DNA of 35,281 nucleotides from Chryseobacterium sp. CH21 (lineage in GTDB: Bacteria > Bacteroidota > Bacteroidia > Flavobacteriales > Weeksellaceae): assembly GCF_004119445.1 (NCBI RefSeq), contig NZ_QICI01000016.1, positions 1 to 35,281 on the forward strand. Reading direction: 5' to 3'. The position numbers and the translations under genes are program-made. Below, in pieces: positions 17,140 through 26,357 of this stretch; within the stretch, counting starts at the first letter, position 1, and every line of letters begins with the position of its first letter. A model generated the notes under the pieces. That model was given only the letters and a program-made list of their open reading frames with translations, made no database searches and was not told the DNA's origin.

Positions 17140-18156
17140 ATGATGAAGATCAAAATTGTCACAGCACTTATATGTTTTCAACTGGTTATTGTGAGCTGTC
17201 AAAAAGAAGAGAAGAAAACGGTTACCACAGAAACAAAAATCACGAATGATACTATAAAAACAGTAAAAACTGAAGAGAAAATAAATTACAGCAACTTTAA
17301 TATTTTCAGTCTGTCTGTTATCTCATCTGCAGAAAAGGATTCTGATATGGATATTTTTATTTCTGTTTCGGATATTTATAAAGGAGAGCAGCCTATTCCT
17401 GCTGATATTGTTAAAAATTATAAGCAAATGTCTTTTGAAGAACGTCAGCATTTTGAACTGGATGCTCCCAGCAGAAAAAAACTGCTTGACGGAATGCATC
17501 TTACTGAACATGACTCCTTGTATATTTATGAGTATGGGGCTAATAAGCTTCAAAGAATGCCAATCAGCCAATTAAAAGCAGTAGCTTATTTAAGTCCTTA
17601 TTCCGATGATCAAGATTTAGATCCTGATTCTTATATGATGGGCTTCCAGGTGGCTACTCATCAAAAAACAACAGAATACGACCGTTATAATAATGCAATT
17701 GCCTATTTTGGAAGCAAAAATCCTTTTGTAGAAAATAAAATGAAAGCTGTGAAATGGCAAAAAGCCGGAGCTGATATTTCAAAAAAATATTTCAGCCATT
17801 CAAAATTAGCTTTGGGAAAAACCTACCAGTCACAGTATGAAAATTTGACCTATTATCTGCAGGATTATCTTGAAGAGGGAAATACTGTGGAGCGTAAGCT
17901 TGCAGTCATCAATGATCGTAAGGAAAAAATTGCGGAGAAGACATTCAGTCTTGCTGGAAGTGATGGCGGAGAATTCATGCCTCTTTATGGAATAGATGCC
18001 GATGAAGCCAATATTTCCCAATGGACAGGTCATCTTTTTAAAGGAAAACCACCTGTTATTTTTGGATTCATGGCGCAGTCTTTTGGTTGCCCTTCTATTA
18101 GTTTTTTAGATCAAAAGGAGAAAGATTTCCCTATTAATTGTGATAACAGGCATTAA
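17140..18156 (+). CDS. lipoprotein of unknown function
   Basis: A 338-residue protein whose signal peptide ends in the lipobox LVIVSC (ATG or next-codon ATG start), followed by a Lys/Thr-rich linker of about 30 residues that would act as a tether. The remainder is an acidic/neutral globular domain with no family I recognise. Recognisable pieces are YGANKLQRMPISQLKAVAYLSPYS and a C-terminal GKPPVIFGFMAQSFGCPSISFLD. It is probably anchored to the outer membrane. It is 30 bases downstream of the retropepsin-like gene and ends just before a strong terminator. The function is unknown. Confidence 0.7.
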   Translation: MMKIKIVTALICFQLVIVSCQKEEKKTVTTETKITNDTIKTVKTEEKINYSNFNIFSLSVISSAEKDSDMDIFISVSDIYKGEQPIPADIVKNYKQMSFEERQHFELDAPSRKKLLDGMHLTEHDSLYIYEYGANKLQRMPISQLKAVAYLSPYSDDQDLDPDSYMMGFQVATHQKTTEYDRYNNAIAYFGSKNPFVENKMKAVKWQKAGADISKKYFSHSKLALGKTYQSQYENLTYYLQDYLEEGNTVERKLAVINDRKEKIAEKTFSLAGSDGGEFMPLYGIDADEANISQWTGHLFKGKPPVIFGFMAQSFGCPSISFLDQKEKDFPINCDNRH

Positions 18157-18178
18157 TACAGTGAAAAGACAACATGGT

Positions 18179-18207
18179 AAAAGGTTTTCTCTACAGGAAA
18201 ACCTTTT
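18179..18207. terminator. bidirectional intrinsic terminator
   Basis: Stem AAAAGGTTTTC (18179-18189) / GAAAACCTTTT (18197-18207) with a 7-base loop and T-rich flanks. It lies between the convergent 17140-18156 and 18216-19066 genes. Confidence 0.9.
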
Positions 18208-18215
18208 TACTTTCT

Positions 18216-19066
18216 TTAATCTATCCATTGATTAAGAACTCGATCTCCCTTAAAATATAACCACTTATACTTATTTCCATAATCAAAATAAGTATTGAAA
18301 TGAAAATATATTCTCTTATTTATTTCGTCAAAGTAAATTGTATTTTCTTCTGCAATATCAGTACTACACTCGCCTTCCGGAGTACTATCCAGATCACTAT
18401 TGATTATAAATTTAAAATTATTCAGCGGATGATATTCTATCGGCATCCATGTTTTTTTATTCAAAGAATAAAATTCATTCGCTCCTCCGAATCTTGTTTT
18501 ATAATCAAATTCAAGACCTTTTATATGGATGGAGCCATCATCTTTCCACTTAAAATGCCAATAATCTTTAAGACAGCAGTCCTTATAAAATGTAATGACT
18601 GATTTACCTCCATCCAAATAACCTAATTTAAAAAAATTGAAAAAGTTAATATTGATATATTCATCTTTATCAAAAACAGGATAATCATAGCTTAATTTTT
18701 TCCCGCTTTTAAAAGGCTGAATAGTACTGATAAAGAGAACCCTCCTTTGTCCCTTAGTATTTTTAACCTTATCAATCAAAACATATTGCAGTTCTAATTT
18801 TTCAACCTTTTCGGGGCTCGGATTTAGTTCGGCATTGGTATTCACTTCTGAAAGTCTGTTAGGATTATTCGTTCCGTAGAAACATTCAGAAGGATACTCT
18901 CTGTTTACATAGCGGATAAAAGCTGTAAAATCCGAGAGTCTGATTTCAGATAACCTGATTTCCTCATCAGTTCTTAATCTGTCTACCTCTTTTTCAGTCT
19001 GATTGAAAAACTTTTACAACTGAAAAGAGAAAGAAACAACAAAAATAGGAATGCTTTATTTTTCAT
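18216..19066 (-). pseudogene. lipoprotein of unknown function, interrupted by a one-base frameshift
   Basis: The ATG at 19066 opens a lipoprotein signal peptide, MKNKAFLFLLFLSLFSC, but this frame ends soon after. The downstream frame is open from 19013 and continues as FNQTEKEVDRLRTDEEIRLSEIR and then FTAFIRYVNREYPSECFYGTNN into a ~230-residue tail. Adding one base to the A5 run at 19006-19010 (T5 on the coding strand) joins them into one protein of 283 residues. I recognise no family. The start overlaps the end of the 328-residue gene by 11 bases, indicating co-translation. The GTG at 18845 is not a convincing start because the frame is clearly coding upstream of it. Confidence 0.72.
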
Positions 19067-20042
19067 GATTGGAAAGATTAAGATTAGACATAATATAAGA
19101 ACCTCCCGCAGAAATATAAAAAGGTTTCTGATTCTGATGATAAGAGCTTTTGGTAAAATAATGGATGATATTCTGAACTTCAGACAGGTCATAAACATTA
19201 TTAAGCCTTATAAATCCGTTCCAATTCTTTGTATTTCCTATCCCAAAATTCCAGAAGCCGTGATTAAAATATTTTTGTTTCGGGTCCGCATAATCTACAT
19301 ATCCGAAAAGAAATTCATCTGCGGTATCAAAAGCAAGTTCCGAATATCCTGTAAACCTGTAAAAGCTTGCATTAATATTATTGATTTTACGGTCCATTGG
19401 TAAATTAATATTGACAAATCCACCACCTGTATAATATCGGTCTTCTTTGTCTCCTAAGAAAATTCTCTTAATGGGTGTTCCGCCATCATTAAGATATCCA
19501 AATTGAAAATTATCGATTTTAAGCCCCAAAAATCCAACCCTTTGTAAACGATCAGATTTAGAGATATTGGCAGAAAGATGATAAACCCAATTGGTTCCAA
19601 AAGTAAATGAAGAATTGAATGGATTTTGTAATGACGGCTGTGTCAAATCCGTAAAGTAGTAAAGAGGACTATTTCTATTCCTGATATACTCTAATGAATT
19701 GTTTCTGAATTCATTATTCAAACCGGAAGTTAAAGACAGCGAAGCCGCAAATTGATTGGAAAACCTTTTTCTTTCCGGATCCTGGTAAGTACTAAAACCT
19801 CCATAATTAATAATATACTCAATATTTACAGTCGGCAATAAAGAATTAAAAGCAAGATAACCTATTCCTGTACTTATTCCGAACCTTATATTAGGGGTTC
19901 CATACTGAAGCTCTATGATGGCTTTTGCCGCTACTCCCAATTGAATATTCTTTGGCATATCTGTTTGATTAATGTTCATTTGCGAAAACATCCAACCGGG
20001 TACAAAGAATAATGTCCAAATGATCTGGATTTGTTTTTTCAT
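19056..20042 (-). CDS. exported protein of unknown function, beta-rich
   Basis: A 328-residue protein with a signal peptide (MKKQIQIIWTLFFVPGWMFSQ). The rest is rich in aromatic residues, Gly and Asn with alternating patterns (FGISTGIGYLAF, YHLSANISKS, FYISAGGSYIMS), compatible with a beta barrel or a beta-rich surface domain. The segment FQFGYLNDGGTP...GDKEDRYYTGGG loosely recalls the polymorphic toxin type 23 domain seen in Bacteroidetes; this is a weak impression from memory. It overlaps the following lipoprotein by 11 bases. No promoter motif was recognised upstream. Confidence 0.6.
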   Translation of the reverse strand: MKKQIQIIWTLFFVPGWMFSQMNINQTDMPKNIQLGVAAKAIIELQYGTPNIRFGISTGIGYLAFNSLLPTVNIEYIINYGGFSTYQDPERKRFSNQFAASLSLTSGLNNEFRNNSLEYIRNRNSPLYYFTDLTQPSLQNPFNSSFTFGTNWVYHLSANISKSDRLQRVGFLGLKIDNFQFGYLNDGGTPIKRIFLGDKEDRYYTGGGFVNINLPMDRKINNINASFYRFTGYSELAFDTADEFLFGYVDYADPKQKYFNHGFWNFGIGNTKNWNGFIRLNNVYDLSEVQNIIHYFTKSSYHQNQKPFYISAGGSYIMSNLNLSNHEK

Positions 20043-20203
20043 GGTGTTATTTTTATTGTTTTAGCAATTTAAATTTATATTCCAGCCAATCATGCAATTG
20101 GGTTTCTAATATATTTCAGCTCCTTACTTAACAAATTTAGACACAGAACCTTAACATTACCATCCCCTTTTAGGGTGATTTTATTTTCAACTACAAGCAT
20201 AAA

Positions 20204-20237
20204 AAAAGCAAATCTGTTTCTTAACGGATTTGCTTTT
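20204..20237 (-). terminator. intrinsic terminator of the siderophore operon
   Basis: Stem AAAAGCAAATC (20204-20214) / GATTTGCTTTT (20227-20237). On the minus strand it is followed by a T-rich run (20201-20207). It is placed 13 bases after the esterase stop codon. Confidence 0.9.
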
Positions 20238-20250
20238 TATTTTCAGGATA

Positions 20251-21301
20251 TTATTTCTTAGGATAATATTTGTCTTTCAGATTCATAAAATAAGTTTCTG
20301 AGTCTTTGAAGCCATTGTTCTTCATGAATTTGATCACTACATTCAGATAAGCTTCTGAAGGGATAAATTCTGCTCCCATTTTTTCGGAAAACTTTTGATA
20401 ATCTTCTTCAAGCAGTTTGGGATTTTTTGCCAATTGTTTTATATCTGTTCTGAAGCCTTTGAATATAAACTTTAGAGCTCCATAATTTCCGGGATAAGAA
20501 ACGGTTCCGTGGGTTTCTCCTTCAAAAAAGCTATGTTTATAATTTAATGATCCGTTCTTTTCAATAATTCCTTTAAATTCTTCAATAGCCTGTGTCATAT
20601 CAGAGTTCCAGTTTTTCTGCTGTTCTTCATTATCTGCCTGAGAAACATACAATGATTTTTTGCAGGAAATTTCTTATTCTTTTCCAATAATCTTTCGTTC
20701 TTGCAATAGTCACTTTATTATCCCACCACAAACTAGGATCATTAGCAACATATGCATTGAAATAATCCGGATGCAAGATGAAAGTATTGATGGCAAATAA
20801 TCCTCCGAAAGAATGTCCTACCAATACAGAATACTCTTGAGTTCTATAGTTTTTACTGATGAAAGGCTTGAGCTCTTCCTGCATAAATTTCAGGAAATTT
20901 TCACCTCCACCACTGTCTGCGAAAAGAGTAAGAGCAGGATTTACGGGACTTTTCTTTTCAGACTTTGTCGGGGTAAGATCTCTTGTTCTTTCTGTATTTT
21001 TAATTCCGACAACGATACATTCCGGAATATCGGCATAGGGTGTTCTGGCAATGAAATCCGTTAATCCTGTGTAATATTCAAAATTGATTTCTCCATCTAA
21101 AAGATAAATGACCGGGTATTTTGCAGGATTGATGGTATTGTCGTTATACGTTTTAGGCAAATGAATCCAGATTTCTCTGTTTTCGTTTAAAACTTTTGAA
21201 AATACGTTCTGCTTCTCTCCTATCGTCAGTTTTTCCTGAGCTTTTCCCAAAGTAAACAATAAAAATAAGGGAAGGTAAATCATTTTAAACCAGTTGTTCA
21301 T
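20251..21301 (-). pseudogene. secreted siderophore-esterase-like alpha/beta hydrolase, interrupted by two frameshifts
   Basis: Pieces in three frames make one esterase of the PF00756 type (IroE/Fes/BesA-like), about 350 residues. The ATG at 21301 gives MNNWFKMIYLPLFLLFTLGKAQ, a signal peptide; the longer frame from 21343 overlaps the PepSY gene more. The nucleophile motif VLVGHSFGG has Ser164, and a candidate His lies in EGETHGTVSYPG. The frame first breaks near 20693-20695 (ARTK | RLLEKNKKFPAK) and again at 20656-20661 (FPAK | KSLYVSQADNEEQ); one extra A on the coding strand at each point restores it. With the TonB receptor and PepSY genes upstream it probably hydrolyses an imported or extracellular ferri-siderophore, which is inference from context. 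Confidence 0.82.
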
Positions 21302-22570
21302 GGTGTGAGTCTTTTCTGTGTTGATGAATATTTTTAATTTCATTTTTCTTTTTGGGTGACTTGTTTCTTCTACCCCACCAGATCAGGAATCCGGTAATCG
21401 GGAGACTTGTACAGATAATTCCGATGATGAATGTAAATATTTTACCAAACATTCCTCCCCAGTAACCTACATGAAGATCGAAATTCATGTGTTCTATCAC
21501 TTCATGCATCTGAACTTCTTTAGGATAATCAATTTCTTTTCCTGTGTATTTGTTGGTTTCCATACTTTTCCCGTTGACAAGGCTTTTCAACCCAATAAAC
21601 TGAGCTACACCTACATGATACACTGTTGCTGAATCATTCCTGGGAATACTCATTCTGAACTGTTTTGCATCAGGGAACTCTTTGAATTTTCTGTCAACAA
21701 AATCAGTATAAGTCAAAGCTTTCTTTTCCGGATCAAACTTAGGTTCATATTTTTCCGCAATAGTATGGGCATCTACAGCTCCTCCGAAAGCCTGCTGGGT
21801 AAGATTGGTTAAAACCTCATAGGCCATAATCAGTCCTGTAATGGTAATAAATACGGCCGGAAGTAATGAATAGAATCCAAAGACATTATGAAAATCGTAG
21901 TTTTTCCTGCGCCATTTTGTTCCGGATTTAATTTTAAATGCAGTTGTTCTTGTTGTTTTGTTCCATTTTTTGGCCACCAGAGAATCAATCCGCCGATAAG
22001 CTGAACAAAAAATATGATGGAAGCAACACCGACTACTGTTTTCCCGAATTTCCCCGCCAGTAACTGTGCATGAATATGGGCTACAACATAGAAAAACTCA
22101 TAACTTTTTGTAGAACCTATTACTTTTCCGGTATAAGGGTTGAGATAATGATAGGCAAATACCCCTCGTGGACCACGGCCTTTTTTCTTTGGCTTTTCTG
22201 CTTTGTCCGCATTGTTGTCTTTAGGAGGTTTGGTTGCTGAAGCTACTCTGAAACTTCTGTCTGCCTCTTTGTAGGTATCAAAATAAAATGCTTTTCTGTC
22301 CGGAACCTGCTGGTGAAACTGTACAAGCAACTCTTCAGGTGTCATTTTTTTCGAATGAGCAGGAGCCGTAACGTATTTGGCATTTCCACCGCACAGATCA
22401 ATGATTTCGTCACAAAAGACAAATACAGTCCCCGAAAGAGTAACGGTAAGTACAATGATCCCGGAAACCAGCCCGAGCCAGAGATGCAGCCAGCCGGTGA
22501 TCCTTTTGGTAAGGGATTTTCCCTGCTTTTTTTTAGGATTAGTTTTTTTGTTCTCCATATCTGTTTTCAT
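21285..22570 (-). pseudogene. PepSY-domain membrane protein, interrupted by one frameshift
   Basis: Two frames (22570 down to about 21967, and 21977 down to 21285) form one PepSY_TM protein of ~428 residues. They join if the A6 run at 21966-21971 is A7, giving GLILWWP|KKWNKTTRT. The fused protein has an N-terminal membrane helix after a basic segment (ITGWLHLWLGLVSGIIVLTVTLSGTVFVF), a periplasmic PepSY region, and further helices (GKTVVGVASIIFFVQLIGGLILWW; FGFYSLLPAVFITITGLIMAYEVL; IFTFIIGIICTSLPITGFLIWW). Conserved histidines in these helices recall PepSY proteins proposed to reduce ferri-siderophores in the inner membrane. It overlaps the esterase start by 17 bases and lies downstream of the siderophore receptor. 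Confidence 0.87.
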
Positions 22571-22597
22571 CTACTCAAAAAAGTAAGGTCAGAAAAT

Positions 22598-22724
22598 GCA
22601 AAGGCGCAATCGTATTTATAATGGCATGTTTGTAAAGTGAAAAGAGTTATTCCTGCTGCCGTTTACTTTAGCATATTCGAGGCTTCAGAAATAGATATTA
22701 TAAATCAAAGCTTTGCACCTTTGC
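22598..22724. repeat. imperfect inverted repeat between receptor and PepSY genes
   Basis: GCAAAGGCGCAA (22598-22609) is matched by TTGCACCTTTGC (22713-22724) in inverted orientation, 11 of 12 bases. No gene is seen in 22571-22771. It may be a dispersed repeat remnant or allow a long-range RNA hairpin between the receptor and PepSY messages. Confidence 0.5.
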
Positions 22725-22771
22725 GGTTTTCATCCTTAAATTTTCGTTAAGATTATTTTTGTTTTTAGGTA

Positions 22772-24922
22772 TTAAAATTTGAATGCGAAATTGGCAAGGA
22801 TTTCTCTTGGCCTCTGTGGCTGTCCGTAGAAGTTCCAATAGTTTTCATTCAACGCATTATTCATTTTCAGACCGATTCTGTATTTTTTCTTGTCATAGAA
22901 GATGGTAGCACCTACAGTAGTATAAGACGGAGCAAGAAAATGATTAACAATATTGATGTAGGTTTGGTCTACAAAATTAAATCCGGCCCCAAAACCAAGT
23001 CCTTCATAAGCTCCATCCATGATTTTGTAACTTGTCCATAGATTGGCGACATGTTTTGGAGTCCAGGCAATTCTTTTTCCGCTGTCTTTGCTTCGGTCAT
23101 CATATTTATTATCGTTATAACCATATCCGGCAACGATATTCCATCCTTTGAAAGGATTGGCGATGATGCCTATTTCCAGTCCCTGACTTTTGATATTCCC
23201 ATCCTGAATACTTCCTATTCCACCCGGATCTGCAACCAGTCTGTTTTTAACATTAATATTATAATAACTTACGGTTGTCAGTAATTTTTTATGGAAAAGA
23301 TCTACTTTAAAACCTGTTTCAATCTGATTTCCCTGTTCAGGATCCCATTTTGTCAAAACACCGACCTCATTCAATGATGGAGCATAGTTTTTAAATCCAT
23401 TCACATAATTGGCAAAGAATGAAATCTGCTCTTTCACAATCTCATACACCAATCCGAATTTTGGTGAAAACTGGGTCTGGCTGTAACCTGAGACTTTATT
23501 TTCAGGATATCCGTTTTTCGTAGAAATTTCTACACCGTTTACCACAGTGTCGTCATTTTTATAGCTGTCTACTCTTAAACTAGCCATCACCAGTAAGTTA
23601 TCTGTAATATTTAGAACATTGGAGATATAACCACTGATCGTTCTGAATGTTGTGATATCAGATTCTGTAGATTTTCTCTCTTTGTTCATGAATTTGTTTC
23701 TTGAGATAGGATCCCATGGAGAAGAGCTGTCAAGACTTACTTTGTCGTAAGGCATGAAAACATTGCTGTATCCATTGGCTTCATAATAAGGAAACTGATA
23801 TTTTGTTCTTTGCTGGAAGTAATCTATTCCCACCACCATACGGTTTCTTAAGCCACCTATTTTAAAATCTCCAGTAAAATTCTGCTGGATATTGTCGGTT
23901 GTCACTTTAAAACTATCGAAAGGACGGATCATTCTTTCTACCTGATTATTATTCAAATATCTAAGCACTAAAAAGATCGATTCATTTTCATTGGCTTCTC
24001 CTCTTTGGTAAGATGTTCTTGAGGTCCATTGATCGTTAAATTTATGGGTCACCTCAGCCATTGTCACAAAATTGGTTCTTTTGGAGCCAATATCATTGCT
24101 TGTAAATGCTCTTTTGTAAGCTACTTCCAGGTCTTTCATCGAGTGTAAAGTCAGTTTTTCTGAATTCCTTACATAAGCATTCAATGTTTTATCAGGAGCA
24201 TGAAATTCCGTGTCAAGCGTTACTGTGGTTTTGTCGCTTACTTTGTACAAAACACTTCCGGAGAAAAATAATCCTTTGTTGTAGCCTGCATCCTGAAAAG
24301 AATCCTGAGAATAAGCTGCGACATTGAATCTTGCCAACGCTGTTTTTTCTTTGTTCAAAGGGGTATTTACATCGGCTGTGATCCTGTTCATTCCCCAGCT
24401 TCCGGTGGTATAATTGATAATTCCACCGAAATTTTCCTGTGGCTTTTTCGTAACAATATTCACCACACCGCCATAGTTGGCTAGTGTTCCTCCAAATAAG
24501 GTTCCGGATGGCCCTTTTATTACTTCTACTCTCTCGATATTAGCAATCTCAGACTGTACTCTTGGGTTTTGCGTCAATCCGTTTCTGAAACTCGCATTGG
24601 AACTAAAACCTCTCATGAAAATATCGTTTCCACTGTCATTCACACTATTGCTTACGACTACTCCGGGAGCAGAAGCCATGGCTGTGTTGAAATCTGTGGC
24701 GCCCATTTCACTGATGATTTCTTTAGGAACAAGGTTGTAAACAGTTGGATTTTCAAGGTTTTCCAGAGGAAGTCTTGCGATAGATTCAGATTTTTTGGTT
24801 CTGTAATTATGAGTTCCCTGAAGGGATACGGACTGGATTTCAGCCACTTTAATGGTATCCGTTTCCTGGGCACTCAGCATCGATACGGCTAATAGAGCTG
24901 CAGAAATAATCGTTTTTTTCAT
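22772..24922 (-). CDS. TonB-dependent siderophore receptor
   Basis: A 716-residue outer-membrane receptor. A signal peptide (MKKTIISAALLAVSMLSAQ) is followed by a plug domain (about 45-170) with IFMRGFSSN, IERVEVIKGPSGTLFGG and GGVVNIVTKKP, and a beta barrel ending in the aromatic terminus ILANFAFKF. There is no N-terminal carboxypeptidase-like repeat of the SusC type, so this belongs with FhuE/FpvA-like siderophore receptors. PepSY and esterase genes follow on the same strand. The likely job is import of a ferri-siderophore, with the ligand unknown. A TAnnTTTG promoter and a candidate iron-box half site lie upstream. Confidence 0.93.
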   Translation of the reverse strand: MKKTIISAALLAVSMLSAQETDTIKVAEIQSVSLQGTHNYRTKKSESIARLPLENLENPTVYNLVPKEIISEMGATDFNTAMASAPGVVVSNSVNDSGNDIFMRGFSSNASFRNGLTQNPRVQSEIANIERVEVIKGPSGTLFGGTLANYGGVVNIVTKKPQENFGGIINYTTGSWGMNRITADVNTPLNKEKTALARFNVAAYSQDSFQDAGYNKGLFFSGSVLYKVSDKTTVTLDTEFHAPDKTLNAYVRNSEKLTLHSMKDLEVAYKRAFTSNDIGSKRTNFVTMAEVTHKFNDQWTSRTSYQRGEANENESIFLVLRYLNNNQVERMIRPFDSFKVTTDNIQQNFTGDFKIGGLRNRMVVGIDYFQQRTKYQFPYYEANGYSNVFMPYDKVSLDSSSPWDPISRNKFMNKERKSTESDITTFRTISGYISNVLNITDNLLVMASLRVDSYKNDDTVVNGVEISTKNGYPENKVSGYSQTQFSPKFGLVYEIVKEQISFFANYVNGFKNYAPSLNEVGVLTKWDPEQGNQIETGFKVDLFHKKLLTTVSYYNINVKNRLVADPGGIGSIQDGNIKSQGLEIGIIANPFKGWNIVAGYGYNDNKYDDRSKDSGKRIAWTPKHVANLWTSYKIMDGAYEGLGFGAGFNFVDQTYINIVNHFLAPSYTTVGATIFYDKKKYRIGLKMNNALNENYWNFYGQPQRPREILANFAFKF

Positions 24923-24944
24923 GTTTATAATTAAGTTAGTTCTG

Positions 24945-24975
24945 CAAAATTATCTTATTTTTATTAATTCTAAAT
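24945..24975 (-). promoter_or_regulatory. promoter and candidate Fur-type iron box of the siderophore operon
   Basis: Minus-strand TAATTTTG (24945-24952) fits the -7 consensus. Directly upstream, minus-strand ATTTAGAATTAATAAAAAT (24957-24975) has a good left half of a palindromic Fur-box-like sequence and a weaker right half, covering the -33 to -7 spacer. This would suit iron repression. The match is by eye only and the right half is poor. Confidence 0.45.
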
Positions 24976-25122
24976 AAAAACATGATACAAATCATAAAAA
25001 CTTCTTTAAAGAAATAGCCCATTAATAAAGGATTTGATGAAAATAAATAACCATTAGAATTTAAAATTTTCTTATCTTCATCAGAGCAAGCAAAGCGAAT
25101 TATAGATTATAAATTTCAAGAA

Positions 25123-25521
25123 ATGAACAGCAATATTCAAGAAACTATTCAACAATTTCTACAATTTATGTCGGAGAGAAATCTGACCGCATTAACGAAC
25201 CTTTTTTCTGATACCGTAGATTGGTATATACCTGGTGATGAGCAAAAAGCGCCCTGGCTGGGAGTAAGAAACAATAGGCAGGAAGTTTTCGATTTTTTTG
25301 AACTGTTATGGAAAAATACGGAACCTGTTTCTGCAAAAATTGATCATATTTTTAATGATGATGAAAATGTGGTTATCACAGGAGAATTTGTAACAAAAAT
25401 GCTTGAAACAGGTAACATTGTGGAGTCTTTATTCTGTATACAGATGCGTATTCAAAATAATAAAATTACACGCTACAGACTACTGGAAGATAGTTTGGCA
25501 GTTTCAAAGGCTTTGGAGTAG
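25123..25521 (+). CDS. SnoaL-like / NTF2-fold protein
   Basis: A 132-residue protein with the cone-shaped NTF2/SnoaL fold signature: an N-terminal helix, then FSDTVDWYIPGDEQKAPWLGVRNNRQEVFDFFELLW, then strands with VVITGEFVTKMLETG and IQMRIQNNKITRYRLLEDS. Such proteins are ligand-binding or small isomerase-type enzymes; the substrate cannot be told. It lacks a signal peptide, so it is cytoplasmic. It is divergent from the siderophore receptor with about 200 bases between, and otherwise stands alone. Confidence 0.78.
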   Translation: MNSNIQETIQQFLQFMSERNLTALTNLFSDTVDWYIPGDEQKAPWLGVRNNRQEVFDFFELLWKNTEPVSAKIDHIFNDDENVVITGEFVTKMLETGNIVESLFCIQMRIQNNKITRYRLLEDSLAVSKALE

Positions 25522-25568
25522 TAAAAATAGATTTAATGAGATTCTTTGAACAATGTTCGCAGAACTTC

Positions 25569-25610
25569 ATTCTGTGTCAGAATGACAAAAGTCGAATAAT
25601 TTGACTTTTG
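25569..25610. repeat. double-hairpin intergenic palindrome (REP-like / terminator)
   Basis: ATTCTG-tgt-CAGAAT (25569-25583) is followed by CAAAAGTC (25586-25593) / GACTTTTG (25603-25610). The 'cagaatgaca' words recur in the palindrome at 32114-32184, which suggests the same dispersed family. The second hairpin could terminate transcription from the SnoaL-like gene, but the T tract after it is weak. Confidence 0.6.
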
Positions 25611-25713
25611 AGATAGTCTCTTTATAATGATTTGCCATTATTTCTGTTAATAATTTATATTACGGCAGCGGCCATCATCGACATATAATAATTGGCGCAA
25701 TGCAGTGCATTAA

Positions 25714-26154
25714 TTAAAACAATTTCTTTTCCGGAAAACTTTCAAAGGCATCAGAGGAGGTGATCTGATATTCGTAATTCATGGAAGTCCATTTCAGGTG
25801 TGGCTTTATAATCATCAACTCAACGCCGTCCTGATCTGTAAGCACAAATGATTCTTTAAAAATGCCTCTGTGCTTAAAAAGATAGCCATTTTTAATCCCA
25901 TCAAAATAGGTCTGCACTACAATTTCCCCATTCCAGTTCATCCTGAATTTCAGAAGTACTCTTTCGTGATCTTTCAGTTCAATCGTAGTTCCCCAAAAAC
26001 CTTTTGGCTCCACCTGATAAGTCTGACCATCAGCAATTTCAATAACAGCATTAAATTTAAACCAGCTTGTATAAGTAAGTTTTCCAATTAATTTTTCTTC
26101 TCTTGTGACTTCAAAAGATAAAGAGTTGCTTGATTTTGCGTAATATTCTGCCAT
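25714..26154 (-). CDS. conserved protein of unknown function (146 residues)
   Basis: A 146-residue soluble protein without signal peptide. The sequence is dominated by alternating beta strands (LIGKLTYTSWFKFNAVIEIADGQTYQVEPKG, VLLKFRMNWNGEIVVQTYFDG, GYLFKHRGIFKESFVLTDQDGVELMIIKP). Strand order and the repeated 'K/R-x-F' strand edges recall tubby/LURP-one-like barrels, but I cannot confirm that. It stands alone, with 203 AT-rich bases upstream where I see no gene. Confidence 0.6.
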   Translation of the reverse strand: MAEYYAKSSNSLSFEVTREEKLIGKLTYTSWFKFNAVIEIADGQTYQVEPKGFWGTTIELKDHERVLLKFRMNWNGEIVVQTYFDGIKNGYLFKHRGIFKESFVLTDQDGVELMIIKPHLKWTSMNYEYQITSSDAFESFPEKKLF

Positions 26155-26357
26155 GGTTATATTTTGATTTGGTGGAATTTTTATTAGTTTTTAAATAATA
26201 ATAACAGCTTGAATTTTAACGCTCTAATTTATAAATAATTCGGTAAACATAATGTATTTTTAATTTGATATGGTAAAAACGCTTCCGAATTCATTTTAAC
26301 CCCGTTTTTTGTATTGAAAATTTGCTTTTACATGTAGGATCATATGATAAAAATCGT

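Noticed and set aside
18216..18845. Independent 209-residue gene starting with GTG at 18845
   Set aside because: The same frame is clearly coding for another ~55 residues upstream and joins a lipoprotein signal peptide after a one-base correction.
20251..20652. Separate 133-residue protein starting with TTG at 20652
   Set aside because: It is the C-terminal third of the esterase, cut off by the two frameshifts.
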